A DNA stretch of 64,000 nucleotides from Wuchereria bancrofti (taxonomy: Eukaryota; Nematoda; Chromadorea; Rhabditida; Onchocercidae). The DNA lies in assembly GCA_005281725.1 (NCBI GenBank), contig SSBO01000003.1, positions 457,396 to 521,395 on the forward strand, given 5' to 3'. Made by a program: the position numbers and the translations under genes. Under the pieces are notes generated by a model, which saw nothing but the letters and a program-made list of their open reading frames with translations, was not told the DNA's origin and did no database searches. Shown here piece by piece: positions 52,370 to 64,000 of the stretch. The first letter of the stretch is position 1. Every line of letters begins with the position of its first letter.

Positions 52370-52890
52370 TCAGATGCAAAAAGCTCAATTCAAGATTTGC
52401 CTACATTAAATTGCACGACAAATTAAATGTATATGTAGTTCCACCCAATGTAATTCAATTCAGTCTTTTCATGCAGATTTGTAATACAAAAAATCTTTGG
52501 AGTTAAAAATTAATATACACAACAAACAATTTTTGTTTCGGCGGTATTGAATGATTTTTACTTATTCACAATATTCAGAAACATCAAAAAGAACTGTCAT
52601 AAAGTGGAAGTTAAAACTACTTCACGAATCATGGTTTACACTCTGGCGAGCACTTGCCTGAATTTTTACTATTAATTTTAATACCAAAAGATGTTTTCTA
52701 ACACCGTTTTTTTTTTTTTTTTTGAAGCAGTTGTCATCGAACTTCAAACTAAAATCTTTTGATGTGTACAATATGCCTGCTTTTCAAGATACAACAGAAA
52801 AAGAAACAGAAAACAAAAAAAGCAGTTTCAGGAACTAAAAATATGGCACCACAAGAAATTCACAGAATTTTTTAATTTCAAAAATATTAA
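52370..52890. other. Intergenic, nothing recognised
   Basis: AT-rich spacer, containing the 3' side of the minus-strand RBBP5 gene. No exon-like frames. Confidence 0.5.
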
Positions 52891-55800
52891 TCATTTTATC
52901 CTTCGTTGTTTGTTCAAGTTACGCATCGACATAACGTTAGAAGAGGTACAGGTCGCGGGTCTTTTTCGACCACCTGAAATGAAAACAATATATTTACATA
53001 ATTAAAAGCAAAATTAGTTTCATATTTTAAACCCGTATACCCATATATCCAAATAAAATGGAAAAATGGAAAATTGTGTAAATGGAAAATAACAAACAAA
53101 TTATAAAAAGAAAAATATATTGAATAGAACCTGGGTAAAATTCTCCATCAAGCGTACTCGTCATTTCTTCTGTTTCTGAATGAAGACACTATGATACATA
53201 GAAAAAAAAAATGAATAAAATCACAATTTCTAAAATCTAATATAAACAAATTTTCAACGTGGCGAAGTAATTAAAGTAAATACCTGTGAATAATAATGCA
53301 GGATTTTCCTCTGGATTTTCGATTTCGGGTGCAATTGGTAGAAACCAAAGTGGGCCTTGTTTAGCAGTTAAATCAGTGACATACATGCTGCCATCATCAT
53401 CTTCGTCCGAACTACAGTAAACAGCGTTTGGTTTAAGAGTTACAACGTCAACAATTTCGTCGTCCTCTTCCTAATTAAGACAATCATTTTAAATTCTTGA
53501 TATACTGCGCATGCAAAAAAAGAATATGGCAAAAGAAAATCCAAAACCTATGCACTAAAATTTGCAACAGTTCATAACTTATTTTCTATCTATTTAAAAA
53601 ATCTATCTTAAAGAATCTGTTTCAAAGTAAGGACTTTGGAAGTTTGTGGAGTTGGTTCATCCGCATCTTCATCCTCCAAATCGAATTCCGACTCTTTCTC
53701 GATGTATTTTACATTTTCTTCAAGTTCAGTGAATTCAGGTGCAAAGGCGCTCCAATTTTCGACATGAGCCTAAAAATTTTGATATTTTCCTTCTAGAAAT
53801 TCAATAAGCGTCAAAAAATCAGATAGGAAGCAGAAAAAAGACTAACCTGAGTCCAAACAGAAACAAGACCGTTAGCAATTGAAAGTATGATGGGGCGTGT
53901 CGGATGCCACTGCACGTCATGTAAGGTCTCACCCTAAAAATATAGAAAAATAGAAGTTTAATACTAAATGGGTTATTTCAATATACATTTAACTGCATCA
54001 TTTGATTTCACGTCACTCATTCGTTATTCAGAAAATTAAAAAACTCAATCGCAAGCAGTCGTTTCAGTGATATAATGTTCAACTTATATATCTACCTTTG
54101 TGCCATGCAACATTTTAATCAAACTTCCAGAATTTCTTTCCCAAATGTACAGCGAATGTGCCTTAGTACTGGCGCCACAAATATAATCACCATCATTCGA
54201 TACACATATTGCTTTCCAAGAAGCATGAAAATATTTTTAGTTAAATTTTTAAAATAAAGATTTCAGAATTCCAAACTCTATATTCATCAGAAATTAGTCC
54301 AACGCTAAACATGTTAAAACAGTGAACCTTTACATTTTAACTTTCTCCATAATAGTAATATTTGAATCAAGGAAATATTGGCATTTCAGCACATTTTAAT
54401 AAATTATTAGGAATACATTTTCAAAAATAGTTTTATTAGGAATATATTTTTAATAGAAAACGTACTCCTAATAGAAATATTTTTGCACTTTTACTATTCC
54501 TGCAGTTAATTGTTAGAAAAGCAGTATAAGAAGCTTACCAGAACAGAAATAAGATCATTTAAGGTAGTGAAACAAAACAATTCAGAATACTTCAAGCGCT
54601 ACGTCAAAACAAAAACAAACTTTATTGATTATATCTAAAAGCTTTTGCAATGGTTCAACAATAGTTCCACGATGTTTTTTTAATAAAACATCCAGCTTGT
54701 AAGTCCTAATAATACGATCCTGAGAATTTGTTAATAGGAAATCACCACGACGTGTAAGCAGTATATTTTTAATCTGAAAATAGCACAAGTGAAAGTTGCA
54801 TACACTAACAAATACAATAAATACTCTTACCTAATGTTAGTAACTATAAGCTTGCAACGAGGACGCTCCTTTATTCTTACTGGAAGAAATTCCATCAGAA
54901 ATTTATTCAGAGAGTTTGAGTGGATATGAATCCAACACTTTTTGAATTTAACCAAAACTCATCTTTTCTCACCAGAAAGGTAGGAAAATTACCTGATGTG
55001 TAGCATTCTGCTTCACGAATGTGATCAATTCTAATGTTTGGGCATTGTAAAAAGCAATGCGACCTTTACTACTACCGGTAACGATGTATTTTCCTCTACG
55101 ATCAAACGTTCCCACGGTAACATCTCCAGACTGATCATCGATTTCTTCAGGAAACTTTATCTAAACACAAAATAGACAGACTATTCCGTTCTCGCCAATT
55201 TATAAATAAATTATACCGTTGTGATTAAATATCATCACCACAAGAAGTTGATCAGTGATCACCATTTTTATAGACATCCTGAATTCTTTAAATTTATTAG
55301 AAACTTCAATTCTTAACTATCTTCAGGTTCTTTTGGAAAGCTCATGTTTAGCTCGAAATTTACACAAAAAAAATTTACTTCTGTCTGCAGCTTCGCTTCC
55401 AAATCCAGGAGCACTGGACTAGCACCCAAATAAATAACCAATATGTGTTTGTCGTTGCTGCAAAATCATTTAAGAAGAGCCAGATGAAAGCAAATATGCG
55501 AGTTCTTATTTTTCAACATGAATGCTAACAGGACTACGTTGTTTAAGGATATCAAAGCCAGAAAATAATACGACGAATGATGCAAGGAGAACGGACCGTG
55601 GATTGAACATTGCACAAAGAACAGGAGAACCGTAAATTTGTCTTTCAATTCGAGATCCTTCTAGAACATCCCAGATTGCTACGGACCAGTCGTTGCTTGC
55701 TGTTAATAATTTACGTCCATCACGCGACCAACTTAATGACGTGATAGAATAACCATGACAAACCCAACTCTGAAGCACTGATCAGATTCTATGGATTTGT

Positions 55801-56102
55801 AAAATGATGGCTAGTGATGAATGATAGCAAATATAAAGTATCATAGAAATACATTATTTGAGAAGGAAATGAAACAGTTAGTATTGCTTCTGGATGATAT
55901 CACGAGAAATCACTTTAACGACTCCTTTGGTTATGAGATCGAAAATGTACACACGACCATCGATACTGCCAACAGCAATTAGTGAACCCCATCGATTGAA
56001 TTTACAGCAATTTGCAGAACCTTGCTGTGTATCCAACGCGCCATCTAACTCTTCCGGAAAACAAACTCCAAAATTCTTATCCAACAACTCAGAATTCATC
56101 AT
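52891..56102 (-). CDS. rbbp-5: RBBP5 homologue, COMPASS (SET1/MLL) WD40 subunit
   Basis: Minus-strand exons 55914-56102, 55597-55769, 55379-55457, 54993-55160, 54617(or 54621)-54773, 54096-54211, 53847-53933, 53635-53769, 53284-53470, 53131-53175 and 52891-52973 give about 472 codons; human RBBP5 is 538. The start [20 protein letters not shown] matches the family N-terminus. WD40 repeat signatures follow: [108 protein letters not shown]. Next is the conserved hinge [11 protein letters not shown] followed by [10 protein letters not shown], the region that contacts ASH2L and the SET domain in known complexes. A later match is [22 protein letters not shown]5 is needed for H3K4 methylation. The junction between the fifth and sixth exons is the weakest: the acceptor AG after GGAAA forces a phase-1 donor that is not a good consensus. 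Confidence 0.93.
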
Positions 56103-58820
56103 TTTTTCCCTGTAATGAATGATGTCAGATTATAGTTCACATGCTATTTGGAATGCGACGAGTGTTAATTTCCCTTCCCACCTTAACAGCCAATCGCTCA
56201 CTTCCACAGTTTCGTTCTTAACAGTTCCTATCTACCTTATCACCTTAACCACAAACTCTTCCATTCCCAATTTCAGCAACAACCTTCCAACCATGAACCC
56301 CACCACAGATCACAGTTCTCTTCCCGACCCTTTTGAAACGGATATTTGCACCGTCGTGGCATATTCCGAACTATGCGGACGTGGGTCGAAATGGCAACTT
56401 CACTGATATTTTTGGATGGCGAGTTCTGTTTTGGAATGCCCTTACTATTAATGAAATAGAGGTTCGGTGTATTATCAATTTAGTAACAAGCAGTCTTGAC
56501 TGATATCATATGTCATATTTACTATTATGGAATTGGTCAGTATACTATCTGATAACTAAGTATTCCGTAATTCATGACATCTTCACTACAGTCTGATAGA
56601 GCTAAACCTTAGTATCGTAATTCATGACATCTTCACTACAGTCTGATCGAGCTAAATCTTAGTATCAAAGATTTATTTTCATTATTTCCAGTTATGGATT
56701 CATTGTATCTCTCCATATACGACCCTAAAATCATTATGCAGACTTATCCTCGTATCTTGCTGAGGATTTATTTAAAATTAGTCCAAAGAAGACTACGATC
56801 AACTCTAATTTGGATATTCTCTGATAATTCTAAAATTTCTATAAAGAATAAATTGTCGGAAAACCGAAAAAGGATTATTACACATTAAAAGTTTAGAATA
56901 TTGCTATTGATTCATCACTCTGCACCAGTTCGTTATGCTTTTGTTATTTCTCATTTTCGAACCAATGAATCCTATTATAGACACAATGTTATCTAAACCT
57001 CAAGTCGTAAATGTACATCTGTTTAAATATAAATGTACGTTTGCTAAACCAAGCCCACTTTCTACATCCTTAAAAATCTCTCTAATTGTCATAAAAACAA
57101 CACATTTAAATTACATTCAAATCCTAATATTTTTTGCCAAATGTCTGATAAGTCAATCACAAATAATTTCGCATTTGTAATTAATCTATGTCTAGATCTT
57201 TAAGCCATTATGCTAATTACTTCCTTTTTCTCACATAGCAAAAAATCCCATGTTAGCAATCTTTGTTTTACATCAATCAAGTGTTCTCCGCCGGATTTCT
57301 GATTGTCAGTTTAGTTCTGTATATAAACTATTCATCCTACGTTTTTGGGTGGTTTTTGATATTTTAATGTTTTATAATTATATTATATTCGTTGCGCGTT
57401 ATAATGTTGATTTGTTGGTTTAATTACTAAGTTTGAGGCAAAATAAAATATCTGGCAGTCAATACATTCCACGACACTAATCAATTGATAAAAGAGGAAC
57501 GATCGGTGGCAGTCTTCTCACCTTGCTGCTCAGTGGTATTATTTATTCATCCGCTGTTTCTATTATTCAACTGTATATTGTGTCGATTCATCGATTATTT
57601 AAAAGAAAATAAACGATAACTGGGTCGATCTTGCTCGCAGACAATAAGCAAAGGGTTCAATTCAAGTTCCACAAACTTAAAGTAAGTCCAGTGAACTTAA
57701 CTAACACAAATCATCTAACCCTTCTGACCAAAACGTTATTTCAAATTCACGACATAAATTACTCTTCAATTATTCTATTTCCAAACCACACAAGAAAGAA
57801 CTTCATGAAGTTGTCCAAAACAAAAAAACTTTCACTACGGTAACGAGCGAAAGTTTTTTATTATTTGGTAACGAGTGCGCCTCAATTCGATTCATCTCTG
57901 TACTAACATTAATATTTCATCAGATCTCTATTAAACGATGGTCTCAATCAAATTTAACCAAATTTTTCCGGCGGAAAAAAGAAAAAGCTAATGATCTACT
58001 GCATCTGAACCCGTGTTATTTTCCGATAATTGCCTTGTAACGTATACGAAGAATAAATTCTACGTCAAGCAATGAAATCTTGATTACAACTCTTTGTCTG
58101 ACGAATCGGAATCTCTACCAATCTAATCAAGGCAATAATCAATGAAAAAGAAAACTGGAAAAGTTCCTCCATGAAGTCAGAGAACTAGATATAGTGCTAC
58201 CAGGTCAACATTTTTTTGCCGATTGAATGTTAAGTAATATCGCGAAGCTCCAAATAAATAAATGTTAACATTACTGTGACTCATTTAACTAAATTTACAC
58301 TCCTCAGATTCATTTCTCACGCGTATATGTTGTTATCTTTATCTAACAAATTTCCATTCTAATCTTGTTACAGTGCTTGTGAATCTTTACAATTTTCTGA
58401 GTGTGCAAATTAGCGCTTCTGTGAATGTTTAATGTTAACCATTCCCATTTCAACTAATATATATACCCGTACTAGGAATAGAAAGGACACATACTAAACA
58501 ACAAGCTCCACTCTCCATGGATCACCTTTTGTCGCGAATTTCAATATCGCGAAACTTCAAATAAAATAGAATTTAATCATTTAACTAACCTTTAATTTTA
58601 TTACAATTCCTATACTATGAACATCATCATGTAATGGCTATTGCTACCCATTATAGTTGCTACCCATTATAATGTCTAGATTTCTATATCAATCCATTGT
58701 GATATCCATTGTAACCCATTGTAATAGTAACTCATTATAATGTCTAAGCAATTTAATCTTTGTGCGAAAATGTCTAATTATACTCTCCATGGATTTTTTA
58801 ATTTTTCTTCTACGTTATAC
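56103..58820. other. Intergenic with low-complexity and repeat fragments
   Basis: Begins with the likely promoter of RBBP5. Contains a 50-bp tandem duplication (56566-56665), repeated words such as ACTCTCCATGGAT (58511 and 58786) and ATATCGCGAA near 58230 and 58540, and no recognised gene. ORFs at 56119-56406, 56694-56888, 56935-57180 and 57631-57843 lack splice or motif support. Part of this may be decayed body of the retroelement whose gag-like end lies at 58840-59192. Confidence 0.5.
56566..56665. repeat. 50-bp direct tandem duplication
   Basis: The unit CGTAATTCATGACATCTTCA... occurs twice head to tail with two substitutions. Intergenic. Confidence 0.92.
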
Positions 58821-58839
58821 TGTTTGGAATATACCGTAG

Positions 58840-59230
58840 GTCGGCCACTTGAGGACCGGAGTGGTAAGCGGGATAAATGCGGGAGACACCTTTTTTATCA
58901 TCAACTATTTTAGCATATGTCTCTTCTTCTTCCCTTTTCTTTGATGGTGTAGCCTTTTCAACATGCTCGATTCATTTTGTATTTTCTACTGGAAGCTTCG
59001 TGAGCACGAATATATAGTTCAAGACGCATTATTTTTTCTTCAATAATTCTTTTTCTGACTTCGTACTGTTCCGCGTTTCTTCTCTAGTCAGCATTTGATC
59101 CAACGACGTCAGATCATTTCTTTGACTTCTTCGAGAAGATTCAATAGCTTTTTCTTTGCCGGTTGCGCGCTTTTAATTATTGTTGCAGACATCCCGGCTC
59201 GTGACACCAAATATATGGTGTGAATTGTGA
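58840..59230 (-). mobile_element. Degenerate BEL/Pao-like retroelement: primer site and gag start
   Basis: On the minus strand, TTGGTGTCACGAGCCGGG (59193-59210) has the TGG start and tRNA-3'-end look of a retroelement primer-binding site. An ATG at 59192 immediately follows, opening a gag-like frame (MSATIIKSAQPAKKKLLNLL, EEVKEMI). The frame breaks after about 27 codons and resumes in another frame (DLTSLDQMLTREETRN...). Farther on a piece near 58830-58870 (LPHLSRLPLRSSSG) recalls the LPKLPLPxFSGD motif of Pao-type gag, again out of frame. The copy is therefore broken. An LTR would be expected at higher coordinates, beginning near TGTGAATTGTG (59221), but an N at 59278 and low complexity prevent defining it. 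No pol was found. Confidence 0.55.
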
Positions 59231-60403
59231 GGAATTTTTTATTTGTGGAGAGAGTTGTTTGGTTAGGCACAGTCGAANGTTATAAGTAATTAAAAAGCCA
59301 TGCAGAAATAAAAGAAACAAAAAGTGGTTAAGTTTAAGTGGACAAAAAAGCATGCAGTTAGTAAATTAGTTAATAAAAAATTAGTTAATAAAATTAGTCA
59401 ATAAAAAATTAGTAAATAAAATTAGTTAATAAAAAGTTAGTTAATAAAAACATACAGTAAATTGTAAGTAACCAAAAAGGCATGCAGAAATAAAAGAAAC
59501 AAAAACTGTTTTAATTTTAAGTTAGCAAAAAAAGCATGCAATTATTAAACATATAAAAAAAGCATGCATCAACAACAGGCAGAGTGAGTAAACTGCGATA
59601 TTAAAACATGCAATTGGTAGAAAAAACAAAATTTGGACTTATTAAAAAAACTCAAGAATACGGAATTTTTGAATGATTTAAAAGCCAAAAAAATCAGAGA
59701 AATATCAAAATTTAAAATGATCCAAAATTTTTGAAAAACTCAATCAAACTCTACGAAAAAAAAAAAGGAAAAAAAATTCGAGAAATTACAAAAATTTCCT
59801 AAAATGCTAATACTCTGCTAATTCCAAAGAAATAATCAAAAAATTAGGGGAAATAAAAATCAAGAATCAAGAGCTTTGGAAACTTATTCTAGAATTCAAA
59901 AAGCTTTAAACTCCAGGTTTCAAAAATAATTTTTCTTTTCAGAATTTCTGAAGCTAGATTTTCTCATACACTTGCTCATAAATTACGTTGAAGGTAGATG
60001 TAACTCTACACCTACCTTCAATTTTACCTTCCACAATGATAATTACAAAACTGGGTACCAACCCGCAATTCAGCTTAAGAAAGTTACAAAATAAGGTATT
60101 ATTAAATTGACTCAGAATTAAATCAGAAGGAAAGCTTAATGCTCACAGAAATCTTCAAAAATTTTCGAATTCCATAAAAAATTTATATGTAGAATTAGCA
60201 CTATTTAACTGTTTAGGCAAAAAAAAACGAAAAGGAAACAACTCTAAAGGACGTAAATGGCATTGAAAAAATGCAATTAATAAAACTAAAGAACCTATTA
60301 CAAGTTAAAAAAAAATACGAGTTGGTACCCGATATGTACACCAGGTTAGATGAAAACATCTAACACGGTTAAGTAACATTAAAAGAACAATAAAAACTTT
60401 CAA
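59231..60403. other. Repetitive AT-rich stretch, possible LTR remnant
   Basis: Contains repeated GCATGCAG words, a duplicated segment CATGCAGAAATAAAAGAAAC (59299 and 59479), many TTAGTTAATAAAA units (59360-59445), and an N at 59278. No coding frames. It may be the LTR of the element at 58840-59230, but no paired copy was located in the window. Confidence 0.45.
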
Positions 60404-62058
60404 TTTAGTAATACATAACAAACTAGTAAAAACTCATAATATTATTTGAATGTGAAATAAATAAATTACAACAATAAACACTTAATAAAAGTTAGTTCCC
60501 CATAAAGGGCTGGTAATGAAAAAAGAAAAAAAAAACTGAAACAACTGAATTCGACCCAATAGGTTACCAAGTAAGCTAGGGTCGAAGTTTTTGACTTTCA
60601 AAAAAAGAAATATCTACTCGAATTCGAATATGTCACCACAAGCGCTAAATGAATGATATGTAAAATGGCTACAAAACCCACAGAATGCTTTCTTTCCTTC
60701 TCCCACGCAGTTTCTGAATTCAGTTGTTTGTTTTTTTACATTAAAGTAGTTTCAAACAACAAAAAAAATTTTTTTTTTTTTTTATTTTTCTGATTTTTTT
60801 CTTTTTTTTTGTTTTTTTTATTTTTTAATCTTTTTTTTATTTTCTTAATTTTTTTTGTTTTTAATTTTTTAATTTTTTTTATTTTTTTTTTGTTTTTAAT
60901 TTTTTTTTATTTTTTTTTGTTTTTTTCTTTTTTTTTAATTTTTTTTTTATTTTTTTTTTAATTTTTTTTTTAATTTTTTTAAAAATTTTTTGTATCTACT
61001 AACCCTCTTGGACGAGCTTCATTGCTGTTGGATGGAGAATTGGAGCAGGCAGCAACAGGTTCGCCGCGTGAGGAGTGCCAGATATTATTGTTGGCCTGAA
61101 AAAAAATTTACTGATTAGAAAAACTACGAGATTCATTTTATGAATTTTTTTTTTTTTTATACAACCATTCGAATTTTTTTCCACTATTACATNAAAAAAA
61201 AAAAAAATTCAAAGAACAAAAAATTAATAGATTTAGTAATACATAACAAACTAGTAAGAACTCATAATATTTAGTAATACATAACAAACTAGTAAAAACT
61301 CATAATATTATTTGAATGTGAAATAAATAAATTACAACAATAAACACTTAATAAAAGTTAGTTCCCCATAAAGGGCTGGTAATGAAAAAAGAAAAAAAAA
61401 ACTGAAACAACTGAATTCGACCCAATAGGTTACCAAGTAAGCTAGGGTCGAAGTTTTTGACTTTCAAAAAAAGAAATATCTACTCGAATTCGAATATGTC
61501 ACCACAAGCGCTAAATGAATGATATGTAAAATGGCTACAAAACCCACAGAATGCTTTCTTTCCTTCTCCCACGCAGTTTCTGAATTCAGTTGTTTGTTTT
61601 TTTACATTAAAGTAGTTTCAAACAACAAAAAAAATTTTTTTTTTTTTTTATTTTTCTGATTTTTTTCTTTTTTTTTGTTTTTTTTATTTTTTAATCTTTT
61701 TTTTATTTTCTTAATTTTTTTTGTTTTTAATTTTTTAATTTTTTTTATTTTTTTTTTGTTTTTAATTTTTTTTTATTTTTTTTTGTTTTTTTCTTTTTTT
61801 TTAATTTTTTTTTTATTTTTTTTTTAATTTTTTTTTTAATTTTTTTAAAAATTTTTTGTATCTACTAACCCTCTTGGACGAGCTTCATTGCTGTTGGATG
61901 GAGAATTGGAGCAGGCAGCAACAGGTTCGCCGCGTGAGGAGTGCCAGATATTATTGTTGGCCTGAAAAAAAATTTACTGATTAGAAAAACTACGAGATTC
62001 ATTTTATGAATTTTTTTTTTTTTTATACAACCATTCGAATTTTTTTCCACTATTACAT
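60404..62058. repeat. Two near-identical direct copies, period 866 bp
   Basis: Copy 1 (60404-61192) and copy 2 (61270-62058) match almost base for base, including irregular poly-T tracts of about 220 bp (60771-60990 and 61637-61858). They are separated by about 77 bp with an N at 61193 and an A-run. Copy 2 carries the last two exons of the minus-strand zinc-protein gene; copy 1 carries a second set. Either a recent tandem duplication or an assembly artefact at a gap. Confidence 0.93.
60614..61095 (-). pseudogene. Duplicate of the last two exons of the C2H2 gene
   Basis: Exon-equivalents 61004-61095 and 60614-60713 repeat the coding exons 61870-61961 and 61480-61579 of the neighbouring gene with unchanged splice signals and stop. 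They lack all upstream exons. They could serve as alternative terminal exons or be inert, or not exist if the duplication is an assembly error. Confidence 0.7.
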
Positions 62059-63424
62059 ACCACTTTCTGAATATGATTACCTGGAATGAAGAGGTGATGA
62101 GCCTCCTCTTCTCTCCCCACGAGATCGAGTCTTCGGCGCTTTACCTGTCGTTCGCTAATTACGGCCGCACATGCCCTCGGACACCACTCGAGGGCATGAA
62201 GCTCCACTGCTGCTGTTATTTGTGCTGCCGTAAATCCGGGTGGCAGCAAGAGGTTGTGGCCACAGCGGGCACAAAAACCTAGAATATGCATAATTAGTGA
62301 GTTTGCTAGTTTTCAGATGAATCAAATATATTAACAAATTAAAAATTACGTTTCGAAATACCTACCGTCTTGCTTGTGCATTCTCGAGGCGTGAATACGC
62401 CACCCTTTTAATGTTCCGAACTGCCTGCTGCAGATACCACACACTGAAAATAGAAGTATAAAAAAATGTTGTTTATTAAAACACCAATATAGAAATTTTG
62501 TGATCGTTTTGATTTGCTACAAAGGATAAAATTTTATGACTTAACTCACAAATATGATTTGATCAGTAAGGAATTAAAATTATAAATTACCGATGCGGTT
62601 GGTTCCTTCTTCCTGAAGCACCGTGTATGGCATTGCCTGCGGCACTTGCAACTCCCTTCGGAGCTGCTCCGGTAGGTCCCCTAAGTCAGCGGGACGGAAT
62701 TGTTCCGGTGTTGCCGCAGCCAATACCTGCTGAGTGGCGAGGATTGGGATTTCGATCGTCCTTGTTCTCCTGAAACAGACACATTTAATGTAAATTACTT
62801 AACAGTATTGTTTAATTATTGCTTTTCTATATACATACTACCTTCTTCTAATTATTGCTTTGCTATAAAATTGTTGCAAAAATCAAAACTTACAGGACGA
62901 GTTCACGGACTGATTCAATCCGCTCCTCAACTCCACTCGTCTCCATTGATGCCGCCGCGTGTACCTCAGGCTCTTCGTTTTCATCGCCTTCTTCTGGCAG
63001 AGGGGCCCACTCTGCTTCGTATGGCCAATTCTCGGCCTCATCATTATTTTCCGGTAGAGGGGCCGACTCTGCCTCATCTTCATCAATTGTCGGCTCCTGA
63101 GATACCGCGTCCTCTTCCATTTCTTCTTGAGCATTTCGCTCTTCTATTTCGTCCAATTTCATTTGAGCTATGTCCAAGAGGGTCATGAGCGATCGCTCAA
63201 ACTGAAAAGTTACTTTTTGCAGTCATATTTTAAATTTGTGGCAGAAGGTTCTGCAACACTTTCTTCAAACTGCTATCAATTTAGAGCAAAAAAAAAAGTG
63301 TTGAAAAGAAAAAGAAAAATAAAGTAAAAATTACCCGGATTGTTTCCTTTACAAAACTCTGTAATGCATCAAACATTACAGGTTCCCTCCTTAAATAATC
63401 GAAAACCGCTTGGATACCTTCCAT
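61480..63424 (-). CDS. C2H2-type zinc protein, GC-rich, function unknown
   Basis: Minus-strand exons 63335-63424, 62894-63201, 62591-62769, 62366-62443, 62061-62278, 61870-61961 and 61480-61579 keep phase (354 codons plus stop). The ATG at 63424 follows a TTATTTTTCAG acceptor 16 bp upstream, suggesting trans-splicing or a 5' UTR intron. N-terminal helix (MEGIQAVFDYLRREPVMFDA), then a very acidic stretch with an internal repeat (ESAPLPEN / EWAPLPEE), then a classical finger with C194, C197, H210, H215 (VCGICSRQFGTLKGWRIH, then ASRMH). A second Cys/His cluster (GFCARCGHNL, then EWCPRAC) and a basic KRRRLDL come next. The last exon adds FCGFCSHFTYHSFSACG. The finger resembles those at the start of R2-like retroelement proteins and their domesticated relatives; that link is inference. 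Codons are strikingly GC-rich against the neighbours, hinting at a different origin or strong selection. Confidence 0.85.
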
Positions 63425-64000
63425 GGGAACACTCACTCACTCTGAAAAATAACAAAATTACCAAATATTCATCAAATATAAAAAAATTGTCGCACATTTC
63501 AATTTACTTAAAATGTAATATTACTTATACCAAGTATTAATACCTTTTACTAATCTAATCCCACTATAAGAAAAAAAAAGTAGCGAAACGTTCATGGAAG
63601 TATTTTCCTATATTCTCTTGTGCTCAGGAAGATTGCAGACATTTTACTTTATGCGCCAATCCTTTTGTCATTACAGGAAATATCATTTGCTCTCTCTTTC
63701 TAATCTCTGATCCATCTCAACTTGACATCCTCATAATATCCTTTTGTACAAAAAAAAAGTCGACAAGATTGAGATTTGAACTATTCACTATTACTTCCAG
63801 AAATTACGGCTTGCAAAATATGAAATGGAATCGAAGAACTGAATTATCGATTTGTTTTAATAAAAATAGTATTTTTGTTTTTTTTATGCCACCCCAAATG
63901 GGATCAAAATAAGTTTGTCTTCTTTAATTTCTTTGCTTTAGTCTTTTTCATCAATAAAAAAAAGAATTATGCTCCGATCAATATAGATTAAATAAACGTA
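63425..64000. other. Upstream region of the C2H2 gene, nothing recognised
   Basis: AT-rich sequence to the window edge. Presumably 5' UTR and promoter of the minus-strand C2H2 gene; no promoter motif stands out and no other exon is supported. Confidence 0.5.

Noticed and set aside
56119..56406. 95-codon + ORF upstream of RBBP5
   Set aside because: Thr/Ser/Asn-rich with no splice context; lies in the likely RBBP5 promoter region.
60999..62050. Two identical 61-codon minus ORFs beginning MEKNSNG
   Set aside because: They run through an intron and then read the penultimate exon of the C2H2 gene in the wrong frame; identical because of the 866-bp duplication.
62700..63188. 162-codon + strand ORF
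   Set aside because: Antisense shadow of the GC-rich acidic exon of the minus-strand C2H2 gene; GC-rich codons leave the opposite strand open.
1..64000. CRISPR arrays, bacterial operons, tRNA and rRNA genes
   Set aside because: The tandem repeats have no spacers and lie in introns; all coding regions are spliced eukaryotic genes; no cloverleaf with A/B boxes or rRNA core sequence was recognised by eye.

Overview
The window reads as nuclear DNA of a parasitic nematode, most likely a filarial worm. The evidence is strong A+T richness, GT-AG introns of about 60-900 bp with T-rich TTTCAG-type acceptors, compact genes on both strands, a cuticlin-type ZP gene, an ABCB P-glycoprotein and a decayed BEL/Pao-like retroelement. 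Species cannot be fixed from the sequence alone. I rebuilt the genes by joining exons with matching splice phase and checking the product against remembered protein families. No homology search was run.

Left part (1-23.4 kb), all on the + strand: the 3' end of the GATOR2 subunit gene WDR59; a two-PDZ protein gene; a complete 27-exon P-glycoprotein gene (1272 codons, two transmembrane and two nucleotide-binding domains); and a complete CTD nuclear envelope phosphatase (CTDNEP1/Dullard, cnep-1) gene.

Middle part (23.4-47 kb): a minus-strand gene for a coiled-coil, polyproline protein; a small putative membrane-protein exon; a long gene-poor stretch; a ZP-domain, cuticlin-like gene with a furin site and C-terminal membrane anchor; about 6.4 kb of AT-rich sequence with no confident gene; a tentative two-exon orphan on the minus strand; and a divergent class A GPCR gene.

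Right part (47-64 kb): a complete minus-strand beta-1,3-glucuronosyltransferase (GlcAT-I/B3GAT family), whose second intron appears to start with AT instead of GT; a minus-strand RBBP5 gene (SET1/MLL COMPASS subunit); a region with a BEL/Pao-like gag/primer-site remnant; and a GC-rich, seven-exon minus-strand gene for a C2H2-type zinc protein whose last two exons lie in an 866-bp-period direct duplication next to an assembly N.

The genes do not form one pathway: they are unrelated housekeeping and surface genes, as is usual in nematode chromosomes. The most unusual local signals are tandem repeats seeded exactly on splice sites of the P-glycoprotein gene, the non-canonical intron in the glucuronosyltransferase gene, and the GC-rich zinc-protein gene with its partial duplication.
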